The notes beneath the pieces are model-generated. The model was not told the DNA's origin. It ran no database searches and worked only from the letters and a program-made list of their open reading frames with translations. Position numbers and translations under genes: made by a program. A DNA stretch of 64,000 nucleotides from Rhodanobacteraceae bacterium (GTDB lineage: Bacteria > Pseudomonadota > Gammaproteobacteria > Xanthomonadales > SZUA-5). Below are positions 36,817-45,693 of this stretch, in pieces. The stretch spans positions 28,271 to 92,270 of the forward strand of contig JADKFD010000017.1 in NCBI GenBank assembly GCA_016717705.1, read 5' to 3'. Position 1 is the stretch's first letter. Each line of letters begins with the position of its first letter.

Positions 36817-36876
36817 CGACGCAGCTTCATCGATCAGGACAGATCCCGCGCGCCCAAGACATCGGCGCCGTCGCAA

Positions 36877-37010
36877 ACCCGCCGCGCGGAATCCGCCGTT
36901 CGGAATGCGAGATACCGACGTCCCTCGTGCCATTGGCGTGGCGGTGGATTCCGGATGATGAAGCGTGTGCGGACTTCACCCGGAATACGCCTTACTCGGG
37001 TTGCCGCTGG
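36877..37010 (+). repeat. Dispersed ~140-bp repeat, copy 1
   Basis: Contains the core GGTGGATTCCGGATGATGAA, GCGTGTGCGGACTTCACCC and CTTACTCGGGTTGCC, preceded by GCGCGGAATCCGCCG. It lies between the acidic-protein gene and the next small gene. Related copies are at 37555, 41104, 42127, 42650 and 48466. Confidence 0.75.
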
Positions 37011-37080
37011 GGGCCGCCGGTGCTCAGCGTCGTGAGCCCACCGACTGCGACGATGGCTTGAAGTCCGGCTTTTGAGTACG

Positions 37081-37467
37081 ATGAACCTGCAATCACTACC
37101 CACTGGTCTCGCTGATCAATTGCGGAGGCTGGATCAAGTGCAAGCGCGCCGGCTTCAGTTGAAGCGCGACGCTTTTACGAACGCACTCGGCGTCGCAAGG
37201 CAAGCAGCGTCTTGCGATGGCGAATCCCTTGCCCGAATCTTGCGATCCAGCCCGGCGGGCGCTTCCTGGCTGTTGGTACACACCAGCGCAGAGTTCTATC
37301 GCAGCGACTTCGTTGGCTCCACCTCCAAGCGTCGCAGCGGGGGCGGCACCGCGGCCTCGTTCGTTGGCGGTGCGATCGGCGGCGCCATCGTGATGTCACT
37401 GGCGCAAGGAAAGGAGCGACCGTTTCGCTTTGGTGAGATCGGGCTGATCGCAGTTGTGCGGGACTGA
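37081..37467 (+). CDS. Hypothetical protein with a glycine-rich hydrophobic segment
   Basis: A 128-residue protein from ATG 37081; a TTG nine bases earlier is possible. No ribosome-binding site is obvious. A helical N-terminal part (QLRRLDQVQARRLQLKRDAF) is followed by SSPAGASWLLVHTSAEFYRS and a glycine-rich hydrophobic stretch (GGGTAASFVGGAIGGAIVMS) before a short basic and hydrophobic tail. I do not recognise the family. Its base composition resembles its neighbours. Its flanks are both copies of the dispersed repeat. Confidence 0.5.
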   Translation: MNLQSLPTGLADQLRRLDQVQARRLQLKRDAFTNALGVARQAASCDGESLARILRSSPAGASWLLVHTSAEFYRSDFVGSTSKRRSGGGTAASFVGGAIGGAIVMSLAQGKERPFRFGEIGLIAVVRD

Positions 37468-37554
37468 TGACGCGAGGATGGGCGACATCGAACCACAAGC
37501 AACAAACGGGGAAGCGCGCCTGCGCGGCGCGCTCTGAATGCCTGCGATGACGGC

Positions 37555-37690
37555 ACGCCAACCCGCGTAAGGCGTGATCCCGCGCGGGGTGGAACCCGCA
37601 CAGCTTCACCGTGCGGATGCCACCGAGACGCGGGCGGCACGACGGGAGTGACTGTGGGGCGAGCCCGGCGGCGGCGCAGCATTCGGGTCG
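37555..37690 (-). repeat. Dispersed ~140-bp repeat, copy 2
   Basis: Inverted relative to copy 1: AACCCGCGTAAGGCGTGATC, GGTGGAACCCGCACAGCTTC and CACCGAGACGCGGGCGGCAC. It fills most of the 400-base gap before the ABC transporter; the rest (37691-37867) shows no gene. Confidence 0.75.
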
Positions 37691-37867
37691 AAAGACGCGG
37701 AAATACTTCAAAGTATTTTCGGGACACCACACCAGGCTGGGCTAGGCGGCCGGGCGCGAAGACTCGCCGCGCCCGGGTCGGTCGCATCGGACTCCGATGA
37801 CCACCGGCACGGGCCACGGCTGCCGGCCTGCCGCATGCTGGCGCCTGGTCCCGGACCGCGAGCCCTC

Positions 37868-38785
37868 ATGCATCCAGCGATCCGAACGCGCGGATTGACG
37901 CGACAGTTTCCCGGTGGATTCGGCATTTCCGGGCTCGACCTGAATGTACCGCAGGGCAGCATCTACGGCTTCCTGGGACCGAACGGCGCCGGCAAGTCGA
38001 CCACCATCCGCCTGTTGCTCGACCTTTTGCGTCCCGACCACGGCGCGATCGAGTTGTTCGGCCGGCCGCTGGACCGCAGCCATCGCGAGGCGCTGGCGCT
38101 GGTCGGCGCGCTGGTCGAGTCGCCCTCGCTGTATGCGCATCTGAGCGGCCGCCAGAACCTGGAGATCACGCGCTGCCTGCTCGATGTGCCGCGCGCGCGG
38201 ATCGATCCGGTGTTGCGGCGCGTCGGCCTGCTCGACTCGGCCGACCGGCGCGTGCGCGAATATTCCCTGGGCATGCGCCAGCGGCTGGCCATCGCGCTGG
38301 CGCTGCTCGGCCAGCCACGCCTGCTGATCCTGGACGAGCCCAGCAACGGCCTCGATCCCGCCGGCATCCTCGACATGCGCACGCTGCTGCGCCAGCTGGC
38401 GGACGAGGGCATCACCGTGTTCGTCTCCAGCCATCTGCTCAGCGAAATCGAGCAGATCGCCAGTCACGTGGGTGTCCTGCACGCGGGTCGGTTGTGCTTC
38501 GAGGGCCGGCTGACGGAGCTGCGTGGACGCGTGCAAGCGCGGCTGCTGGTGCGCTGCGACGACGCGCGGCGCGCCACCGAACTCCTGCTTGCGGCGGGCG
38601 AGATCGTCGCCAGAGGCGACGCCGACACGCTGGTGATCAGTCTTGCCCATCGGTCCGAGGCCGAGATCAACCGCCTGCTGGTCGGCCATGGCGTGGCGGT
38701 GCACCATTTGGCGCGCGAACTGGCCTCGCTGGAAACCCTGTTCTTCGATCTCACCGCCGACCCATCCTTGCGGGGGACGGCATGA
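37868..38785 (+). CDS. ABC transporter ATP-binding protein
   Basis: A 305-residue ATPase of the CcmA/BcrA group. Walker A is GFLGPNGAGKSTT, the Q-loop region is LVGALVESPSLYAHLSG, the signature is YSLGMRQRLAIALA, Walker B is LLILDEPSNGLDP, and the H-loop is VSSHLLSEIEQIA. A C-terminal extension of about 90 residues is typical of bacitracin/lantibiotic-type exporters or drug exporters. The ATG at 37868 is followed by a coupled permease gene (4-base overlap). The transported substrate is not clear. Confidence 0.9.
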   Translation: MHPAIRTRGLTRQFPGGFGISGLDLNVPQGSIYGFLGPNGAGKSTTIRLLLDLLRPDHGAIELFGRPLDRSHREALALVGALVESPSLYAHLSGRQNLEITRCLLDVPRARIDPVLRRVGLLDSADRRVREYSLGMRQRLAIALALLGQPRLLILDEPSNGLDPAGILDMRTLLRQLADEGITVFVSSHLLSEIEQIASHVGVLHAGRLCFEGRLTELRGRVQARLLVRCDDARRATELLLAAGEIVARGDADTLVISLAHRSEAEINRLLVGHGVAVHHLARELASLETLFFDLTADPSLRGTA

Positions 38786-39543
38786 CGCCGCTGGCGCGCG
38801 CGATCACGGCCGAATGCCTCAAGCTGCGCGGCACGCTGGCACTGTGGATGTGCCTCATCGCACCGGCAACGGTGGTTGGGCTCTACGTGCTGCAGGTGAG
38901 CTTCAGCAAGATCAACCCGAAGACGGTGGCTGATCCCGCCGAGCCGTGGTCGTTCTTCACGCAGAGCATTCTGGCGCTATGGTGCTTCCTGATGCTGCCC
39001 TTGTTCGTGACCCTGCAATCGGCGCTGCTGGCGGGCCTGGAGCATGGCGACAATCAGTGGAAGCATCTGCTGGCGCTGCCGCTGCCGCGTCGCGTGCACT
39101 ACCTGGCCAAGGCCCTGCTGGTGGCCGGCATGATCCTGGCAGGGTTCGTGGTCCTGCTGCTGTTGATCCCGGTCGGCGGCGGGCTGTTGATGCTGCTGAA
39201 GCCGGCATTCGGTTTGCGCGGAATACCGCCCTGGGCAGAGCTGGTGACCACGGCGGCGCAGTGCCTCGCGGCATCCGGTCTGATTGCCGCGTTGCAGACC
39301 TGGATTGCCATCCGCTGGCGCAGCTTCACCGTGGCGGTCGCCGTCGGCATGAGCGCCACGGTGATCGGATTCCTGGTTGGCCAGTCGGAGCGCTTCGGCC
39401 ACTGGTATCCGTGGTCGATGCCGGTACAGGTATTGGCCGGTGAAGGCCAGCACGCGTCCTTCGTCGTGGTGGCGGGCTTGCTGGGCGGGCTGGCCGTGAC
39501 GGCGCTGGGACTGGCCGATTTCCTGCGGCGGGAAGTGGGATGA
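38782..39543 (+). CDS. ABC transporter permease
   Basis: A 253-residue ABC-2 type permease with about six membrane helices, including LWMCLIAPATVVGLYVLQV, LALWCFLMLPLFVTLQSALL, VAGMILAGFVVLLLLIPV and VVAGLLGGLAVTALGLADFL. The N-terminal ARAITAECLKLRGT is typical of partner permeases in bacitracin-type exporters. The start overlaps the ATPase stop (ATGA). Confidence 0.85.
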   Translation: MTPLARAITAECLKLRGTLALWMCLIAPATVVGLYVLQVSFSKINPKTVADPAEPWSFFTQSILALWCFLMLPLFVTLQSALLAGLEHGDNQWKHLLALPLPRRVHYLAKALLVAGMILAGFVVLLLLIPVGGGLLMLLKPAFGLRGIPPWAELVTTAAQCLAASGLIAALQTWIAIRWRSFTVAVAVGMSATVIGFLVGQSERFGHWYPWSMPVQVLAGEGQHASFVVVAGLLGGLAVTALGLADFLRREVG

Positions 39544-39598
39544 CGGGTAGGTCCACCGGGCCCCGCCGCGCGGACGCGGTCCATGTGCAATCGCGGCC

Positions 39599-40558
39599 TT
39601 ACATGTCCGCGCCGTCTCCGAGCGACAGGCTGGGCAACACGTCGCCCCAGTCCACCCAGCCACGCGTGGCGCGCCCGCTGGGCCCGACAAACTCGAGCTC
39701 GATGAAATCGTCAGACTCGGCGTAGCCACGCAGCGTGTCGCCGCGCGTGACATAGGCTTTGCGCCGGGTGCTCGAGTCGGCGGCGGCGTGGAAATAGGCG
39801 CGTTCGGCGGCGATCCAGTGCACGCTGACCCAGCTGCCGGGAAGTGTCTGCGCGACCGGCCCTTCGCTGCTGGCAGATAAGGCGCTCAGCTGTGGACAGC
39901 CCTCGGGAACCTGATCCAGGCGCAGCCACGCGGTGGGTTTGCCGCGTCCGTCCAGGCCCGCAACCAGCCGCGCCCCGATCACGCCGGGTTGCGCTTGCGC
40001 ATCCCGCAAGGCTTCGCGCCGCGTCTGTGCGACCACGCGCAGCGGCTCGTCGGTGCGGTCGAGCAATCCGCGCAGGCGCAGGCTGCAAGCCGGATCGCCA
40101 TCGGCCTGGTAGACGCCGCTGAAGCGGCCGTTCGCGGCATCCACGCCGAGCGTGAGCGCGCCATACACGCCCGAGTGCAGGGCCGGCTCGGCGGCAAGGT
40201 CGATGTCACTGTCCGGGCCGGCCACTTCGCCCGCCTGCTCGATCGGATATTCGAATCCCGCCAGAGCCTCGCGCAGCAACGGATCGCCCGCGTGCGCCGC
40301 GCGCAGGCGTGCCAGTTCCGCATCGGTGCCATGGCAGTTCTCGTAGATCTGTCGCTGCACGTATTCCAGTCGCGCCAGTGCCTCTGCGCCTTCGCCTTCG
40401 ACCGGTTCGCCGCGGAAATGGTCGCAGGCTTCGCGCCGCGTGACAAACGCGCGCACGTCCTGCGCGGCGGCACTCGCGAGCTCGCTGCCGGGTGTTGCCG
40501 CCGGCGTGCCAGTGCCGCCGAGCAGCAAGGAAAGTGCAAGCACGATACGGTGCGACAT
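39599..40558 (-). CDS. Secreted hypothetical protein with an SH3-like C-terminal domain
   Basis: A 319-residue protein. The start at 40558 has GAGGAT upstream and gives a signal peptide MSHRIVLALSLLLGG then TGTPAAT. The N-terminal third (RREACDHFRGEPVEGEGAEA, ARLEYVQRQIYENCHG) resembles a common periplasmic family with two cysteines; the last part (KAYVTRGDTLRGYAESDDF then WVDWGDVLPSL) looks like a bacterial SH3 domain. It may bind the cell wall or another envelope protein. A longer frame upstream is translated repeats and is rejected. Confidence 0.7.
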   Translation of the reverse strand: MSHRIVLALSLLLGGTGTPAATPGSELASAAAQDVRAFVTRREACDHFRGEPVEGEGAEALARLEYVQRQIYENCHGTDAELARLRAAHAGDPLLREALAGFEYPIEQAGEVAGPDSDIDLAAEPALHSGVYGALTLGVDAANGRFSGVYQADGDPACSLRLRGLLDRTDEPLRVVAQTRREALRDAQAQPGVIGARLVAGLDGRGKPTAWLRLDQVPEGCPQLSALSASSEGPVAQTLPGSWVSVHWIAAERAYFHAAADSSTRRKAYVTRGDTLRGYAESDDFIELEFVGPSGRATRGWVDWGDVLPSLSLGDGADM

Positions 40559-40705
40559 CGAGGATCCTCGGGGTACGGTCGACATGAGGTGGCGAGGCGA
40601 CGCCATCGGCCGGAACGATGGCCTTGTCGCCGGGGACGCTGCAAGCGACGGGATGAACGCGCGTGGCGTGGATTCGTTGACGCGACGAGGCTCATTGGCG
40701 GCGGG

Positions 40706-40845
40706 AGTTCGGGACACCCGGGAGTTCGGGACACCCAACGCCACCCGGGAGTTCGGGACACCCAACGCCCTGCGGCGGGAGTTCGGACACCGGGCGGCAG
40801 TTCGGGACACCAACGCCGGGCGGCAGTTCGGGACACCCAACGCCG
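40706..40845. repeat. GTTCGGGACACCCAACGCC tandem array
   Basis: Six imperfect copies of GTTCGGGACACCC, most followed by AACGCC, lie between the SH3-like protein gene and the copy of the RAYT 3' flank. Similar GGGACACC motifs occur at 45539-45610 beside the RAYT gene and at 48340-48455. Confidence 0.85.
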
Positions 40846-40851
40846 TGCTCC

Positions 40852-41100
40852 AAAGCGCGATGAGCGCAGCCGCCAGGGACGACTGGACGCCGCGGGCGTC
40901 TGCAGGTGCCGCAAGGGCAGATTCACTGAGACGCGACAGGCAACAGACGCTGCCAAGCGCTGCGGTTCGACTACCGCGTTCGCGCCGATCGTCAGGTGCG
41001 TGTCCTCGTCTTTCGTCTCGTTCGCGCCGATCGTTAGGTGCGTGTCATCGTCTTTACCGCTCGTCGTTCTCGTCCTCGTCTTTCGTTTCGTCTTTCGTCT
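40852..41100 (+). mobile_element. Copy of the RAYT 3' end and flank without the transposase gene
   Basis: AAAGCGCGATGAGCGCAGCC, GACGCCGCGGGCGTCTGC, AACAGACGCTGCC and GGTGCGTGTCCTCGTCTTT match the sequence that begins inside the last codons of the RAYT gene (46634 onward). The copy here follows a tandem GGGACACC-type array, as the complete RAYT locus does, so it looks like the same element with the gene deleted. The T-rich CGTCTTT motif is repeated at its end in both copies. Confidence 0.6.
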
Positions 41101-41103
41101 TTT

Positions 41104-41172
41104 GGGCGTGGCGGTGGATTCCGCATGGTGAAGCGTTTGCGAAATCCACCCTGCCCGGGAATGCGCCAAAGG
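41104..41172 (+). repeat. Dispersed repeat, copy 3 (short)
   Basis: GCGTGGCGGTGGATTCCGCA, TGGTGAAGCGTTTGCG and CACCCTGCCCGGGAATGCG form a shortened copy of the ~140-bp repeat. The remaining bases to 41309 show no gene. Confidence 0.65.
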
Positions 41173-41309
41173 CGCGTTCCTGCTCAGCATCCATGCCATG
41201 TTGCGGACCAGCCAGACATGGTTACCTCAACAAAGGCCGAACTACGCCCTCCGCGGGTTTGTCTCACCAGTGTCTGCTTGCCGGCGTTTTGCAGCGCTGC
41301 GTTGGCGAA

Positions 41310-41636
41310 CTACTCGCGGCAGACATATCCCTTGGTATCGGGATTGAAGTCCGGCCTTCCCTTGCGGCACGCGACGCATACCGCGTAGCCATTGACGGCA
41401 TGAGTAACAATCATGGTGTTGTATTCCGGAGCCTTATAGCCAGTTGGGCACTGAACGCACACCATTCCCCCATCGAGGGTATTGGCGCGGATGCTGGTGT
41501 AGCCGGCCTGGCATTCGGTGCCGCCGCCTCTCTGCTGGCTCGGCTGCAAGACATCTGCCGACATCTGCGCCGTGGCTGTCCCCGCGACGGCCAGCATCAG
41601 CGCTCCGACAATGATGGTAATTGAACGTGTTCTCAT
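41310..41636 (-). CDS. Small secreted cysteine-rich protein
   Basis: A 108-residue protein with a good ribosome-binding site (GGAGGAGAG, 5 bases from ATG) and a signal peptide (ITIIVGALMLAVAGTATAQ). The mature part has six cysteines (TECQAGYTS, MVCVQCPTGYKAPE, AVCVACRKGRPD, YVCRE), including two C-x-x-C pairs, which could bind metal or form disulfides. I do not recognise the family. The clear start signals argue for a real gene despite the repeat-rich surroundings. Confidence 0.7.
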   Translation of the reverse strand: MRTRSITIIVGALMLAVAGTATAQMSADVLQPSQQRGGGTECQAGYTSIRANTLDGGMVCVQCPTGYKAPEYNTMIVTHAVNGYAVCVACRKGRPDFNPDTKGYVCRE

Positions 41637-42126
41637 GGCGCTCTCCTCCGTGGGCTACTCGTTAGCCCATGACTGTCAATCCGTCAGACGGTGGTGAGTC
41701 GGGAGGGTCCATGTGGGATCGGGAGTGGTGAAACATCGCCTGATCCTGAGGCTCGCACAGGCACTTTTGCTGCTCCTGCATCTCCGTTCTTGAAAAGCTA
41801 TGGTCTGGCGGCAACTACCTGGCTAATCTCGTCTTCTTGCCGAGTGCAGCCTTGATCCGCGACAACTGGGGCCTTCACCTTCGCTGCTATAAGCCGGCAC
41901 CGGAAATGGCGAGGCTGCCGGCGGCCTGCAGCCCCACCCGAGCGGACTTGCACATTCGCGACGGCGATTGCGCGACGGGTTCGGTCGATCATGATCGACG
42001 GGGCGCTCGCAAAGCACGTCGATCGGCGCTCGCCGACTCCTGGCAAAGGCCGATTGGCACCGCGCCACCGCGCATCAGGTCGGCCGATGCAATCCGCAAT
42101 TCACGGCCCTGCTTGACGTACTGCCC
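41637..42126. other. Intergenic stretch without a recognisable gene
   Basis: About 490 bases with no reading frame I can support on either strand. It begins with the likely promoter region of the small cysteine-rich gene and ends at copy 4 of the dispersed repeat. Confidence 0.5.
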
Positions 42127-42262
42127 CAGGCAGCCCGCGTAAGGCGTGATCCCGTGTGGAACCCGCACAGCTTCACCGAGCGGGATGCCACCGAGACGCG
42201 GGCGGCACGACGGGCGTGGCTGTGGGGCGAGCCCGGCGGCGGAATCCGCGCGGGTGGATTGA
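42127..42262 (-). repeat. Dispersed ~140-bp repeat, copy 4
   Basis: CAGCCCGCGTAAGGCGTGAT, GTGGAACCCGCACAGCTTC, GGATGCCACCGAGACGCGG and GGCGGCGGAATCCGCGCGGG match copies 1, 2 and 5, in inverted orientation relative to copies 1 and 5. The following bases to about 42650 hold no clear gene. Confidence 0.8.
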
Positions 42263-42649
42263 GGCACGCTCGTTGTGATGGGCGCGCGAGTTCAGCCCTA
42301 CTTTCCACGCGGCGTCATCGGCGGCGCTGCCGCGGCGGCACCCGTCGATGATCACCAGATTGAAGAAGCCCGGCGAGCAAGAACATGACGGGGGCTCCTC
42401 AGGGCAGTGGCAGGACCCATTGGAACGCTCGGCGCCAGCAAACGGTCCATGTCACTTCGGCATCGTAGTGGCGCCGTGCGACGGCGGCATGGGCCAGAAG
42501 ATGGCTCGGCTGGACTCAGATCCTGCGCTTCGCGGGCTACCAGCATTCCCACCCTACCCACGCCCGTCAGTCAGCATCCCCCGCGACAAAATGTCAGAAA
42601 AACCTGACGTAGGAACCCGTGCGCCGCGGACAATGAGCATGCCGCGGTC

Positions 42650-42798
42650 CACCCGCGCGGATTCCGCCGCCCGGCCCGCGACACACCATCGTCCGTCGTG
42701 CCGTGCGCGTGACGGTGGAGACGTTTCACCCGCGGAGCGCATCCGCACGGTGAAGCGTGTGCGGGTTCCACCCGGGAATCTTACGCGGGTTGCCTGGC
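42650..42798 (+). repeat. Dispersed ~140-bp repeat, copy 5
   Basis: CACCCGCGCGGATTCCGCCG, GACGGTGGAGACGTTTCACC, GCATCCGCACGGTGAAGCG and CTTACGCGGGTTGCCTGG are in the same order as in copy 1 and opposite to copy 4, which lies 500 bases upstream. It abuts a fragment of a TPR protein gene. Confidence 0.8.
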
Positions 42799-42961
42799 GC
42801 AACTCGGAGACATCGATGGCGCAAAGATCAGCGCAAGAGAATGTCTGTCGATGAAGCCTGACTTCACGGTCCGGATGTTCATGAGCAAGGAGCCGTTCAA
42901 GAACCCGGCTAATGCCGCGCATCAGGCGCAATCGCTGCGCATGGCCGGCTTGCCCGAATAG
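42783..42961 (+). pseudogene. C-terminal remnant of a TPR protein
   Basis: The frame ending at TAG 42961 reads CLAQLGDIDGAKISARECLS, then MKPDFTVRMFMSKEPFKNPA and LRMAGLPE. This matches the end of TPR proteins attached to adenylate-cyclase or CadC-like regulators, which close with P-F-K-N-P-A and G-L-P-E. Everything upstream is missing; the dispersed repeat ends where the fragment begins. Probably a deletion product joined at the repeat. Confidence 0.55.
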
Positions 42962-43060
42962 CCCGTCGGCATTGAGAGTTGAAGTCATGGCGTTCGTCAT
43001 TCACGGGAGAATCCGGGCATCGTTTCGCGCCGCTGTGACAAATGCGGGCCGAATGTCGTC

Positions 43061-43412
43061 ATGTCCATCACCACATCGACCGCCGAAGTTGCCGATCCCG
43101 AGTGGGTCGGCCGCGTCCTCGAGTTCTGGCTTCAGGAGCTTTTGGAAACGCAGTGGTTTTTGGCGTGCGCATGGGCGGGCGAGAACGTCTGTTCTCTACA
43201 TGCCCTTCGAACATAGCGAAGATCGCCAGGATCAAGCGCTTTCGCTCCGGCTGATGCGATCCCTGAACAACGAAAACTGAACCCGCTCCGCGCTCCAGCA
43301 CAAGGAGATCATCGATCGTTTCGTACGCTTTCCTCACCGGAACGCGGTGCTCGATCGCCAATCGACGACGGAAGAGACGGAGGCACTGAACAGGTCGGCG
43401 GGATGGTTTTGA
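43061..43412 (+). pseudogene. Decayed DUF924 family gene
   Basis: Three pieces of a DUF924 protein can be read in order in different frames: MSITTSTAEVADPEWVGRVL then EFWLQELLETQWF (43061 on), SVLYMPFEHSEDRQDQALSL (about 43190-43280), and HKEIIDRFVRFPHRNAVLDR then QSTTEETEALNRSAGWF ending at TGA 43412. The part between the first two pieces is shorter than in the family by about 70 residues, so a deletion as well as frameshifts has occurred. The gene is broken. Confidence 0.7.
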
Positions 43413-43619
43413 AGTTGGCGCTTTCGCCGTTGCCCGAGACCAGGTGTCAGACGCAGGTGGCGGCCGTTTCAGCCCCGTCCCGAAGGGTTATGTTCCATTT
43501 TGGCTGCCGCGTCGTTTCGGTCATCGGTGTCAAAGGCCATGCTACGACCTCTGGTCCGCGCGTCGGCAAGCTTGTGGGTCACAACGCGGCTCACATAACT
43601 CATTCATAGGGTCCCTGGT

Positions 43620-45485
43620 ATGAATCAACTCTCCGAGACTTTGCCGCAGCACGCGGTCCTTGGCCCAAAGCGTCACCTGCCGCCGCGCCTGCTGGTAATC
43701 AGCCTGTTATTGGCGCTGTTCGGCTGCGCTGCCGACGTGCCCGATTTCGGTCCCTCCCCAGCGCGCTCGACAAACGCGGCCCCGCTGCCGGGAATGCCGA
43801 TGCCGCAGCTCACCGCTGGCACTGGGCCATTCACGGTGTTGAGCCGGAGAATCGATGCCGGCGTGCCTGGCCGCCAGAACTGGGAGGTCAGCGTCGCGGT
43901 CACCGATCGTGGCGCGAGCGCCGAGAGCGACCGACTGACGCTGCTGTGGATGACTGGCGAGCCCTCCCCCACCCCGTTTCTGACCACCAGCGGGCTCGCG
44001 GCAGCGAGCAGCACGAATGGCGGTCGTGACTTTCTGACTTTTCTCGCACCCTTGCCGCCCGGGTCGAATGTCCCATTTTGATCCGATGCTGACTGCCGAT
44101 CGCACCAGCCGGACGCGTCTTCCGCGGCGCAATGAGCACCATCGTCGGTGGGCGCCAGGTCTGGGTCGAAGCCAGCACCCGGTGGCGACGAGTTCTCGGC
44201 GCCAGTCGTCACCTTCTTAGGTCAAGTTGACAAAGGGCTGCTGGCCGCCGGCCCTCGCCGCAACGGTGCTGCGGGCGCCGCGCTGTATCTGGCCTGCAGC
44301 CGCGGAGTGCAGCGCAGCCTCGATGGCGGCGCCAGTTTCAATGCGCCACAGCTGATCTCAGGCCAGGCCAGCTTGCCTATGCCGTTGGTCAGCACCGACG
44401 GCACGCTCGGCGTGATCTTCTACGACATAGGTTCGCATTTGCTGCGCTACACCACCAGCCTCGATGAGGGCCTCAGCTTCACAGCGCCGGTGACGGTGCA
44501 TGCCTTCGCCGGCACCAGTTATGTCCATCTGCTGGATGCCATTCCCGGCAGTTTCCGCGCGCCGCCGACAACCATGCTCGCGCAGGATCCGATCGACGGA
44601 CGGCTGTATGCCATCGTCGCCGACGAGACCGCCGTTGCCGGCAGCGAGCGCGATGTCGACCTGCTGCTGTATCACTCGGACGATCGCGGTGCGCATTGGA
44701 CCGGGCCGCGTCCGGTGGCGATCGACGCGCCGGCGCAGACCGACCAGTTCATGCCGGCGCTGGCCGTCGATGACGCCGGCCGGCTCCATCTTGCCTTTTA
44801 CGACAGCCGGCGGACCGGTGCAACCGATGCCAGTCAGAACGCACGCATCGACGCCTGGTACGCGCGCAGCGAGGATCGCGGCCTGAGTTGGAGCAGCCAG
44901 CGCCTGAACGATCAGCCGATCGAATCCGAGCGCAGTTTCTGGTCACCGATCGTGCCAGCGCCGGGCGGCTCGCAGTTCATCGGCGACTATCTGGGAATCG
45001 ATGTATCGACACATGCAGCCTATGCCAGCTACACCGCGCAAGTCGACGGCGAACTCGCGATGATGTTGAGCCGCATCGATTTTTCGAACACGACGACGAC
45101 CATTGCCGATCCGCGCGGATTGTCAGGACTCTGGTACGACCCGCTGACCGACGGCCAGGGCCTCGATCTGCAATGGATACAGGGCGATCAGCTGGTCGTG
45201 GTCTTCTACGGGCATCGCGACAGCGGCGCCAATCTGTTCCTGACCGGCGTGCGCGCGGGCGTCCCGAGTTTCGGCGAGAGCCTGCAGATCGAACTCACCG
45301 TAACCGAAGGCGGGCGCTTCAATGACCTCAATCCGGCCGCGGTGCACCGCGATCCTTGGGGGCGCCTAACGCTGCGCTTCGATAGTTGCAGCAGCGCTAC
45401 TGCAACTCTCGATGGTCGTGATGGCCGGCAGACGCTCGCGCTCGTACGGCTGACGACGCCCGCGGGGTTGAACTGCGGCCCTTGA
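43620..45485 (+). CDS. Sialidase-like (BNR) lipoprotein, interrupted by frameshifts
   Basis: Starts with a lipoprotein signal (LLVISLLLALFGCAADVP). The large part in frame from about 44190 reads as a beta-propeller with sialidase-type strands: RSLDGGASFNAPQLISG, YHSDDRGAHWTGPRPVAID, AVDDAGRLHLAFYDSRRTG and ARSEDRGLSWSSQRLN. A different C-terminal domain contains GLWYDPLTDGQGLDLQWI, common in Lysobacterales secreted proteins. Between 44079 and 44190 the frame shifts three times: a T-run, a CC and a CCC each need one base removed to give a continuous protein. These are either sequencing errors or a lightly decayed gene. No hydrolase residues can be judged. Confidence 0.7.
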
Positions 45486-45538
45486 GTCATGCTGACAAGC
45501 ACACGCTCAACTCACATCGAATCCTTCGCCGGAGAGGA

Positions 45539-45610
45539 ACACCGGAACACCGGAACACCGGCGAAACACCGGGACACGGAACACCGGGAACACCGAGAAC
45601 ACCGGGACAC
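45539..45610. repeat. GGAACACC tandem array upstream of the RAYT gene
   Basis: GGAACACC and CGGGACAC units repeat about eight times. Together with the 40706-40845 array they mark the 5' side of both RAYT-related loci. Confidence 0.8.
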
Positions 45611-45693
45611 GCACCACCTTGTAGGAAAATTCCGACGCAACGACGAGCAATCCGCCGACAGACAAGGCCTGCCGCGCTCGCGATCATGGGGTC

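Noticed and set aside
39599..40840. A longer form of the SH3-like protein starting upstream of 40558
   Set aside because: The extra residues are translated GGGACACC repeats; the ATG at 40558 has a ribosome-binding site and a signal peptide.
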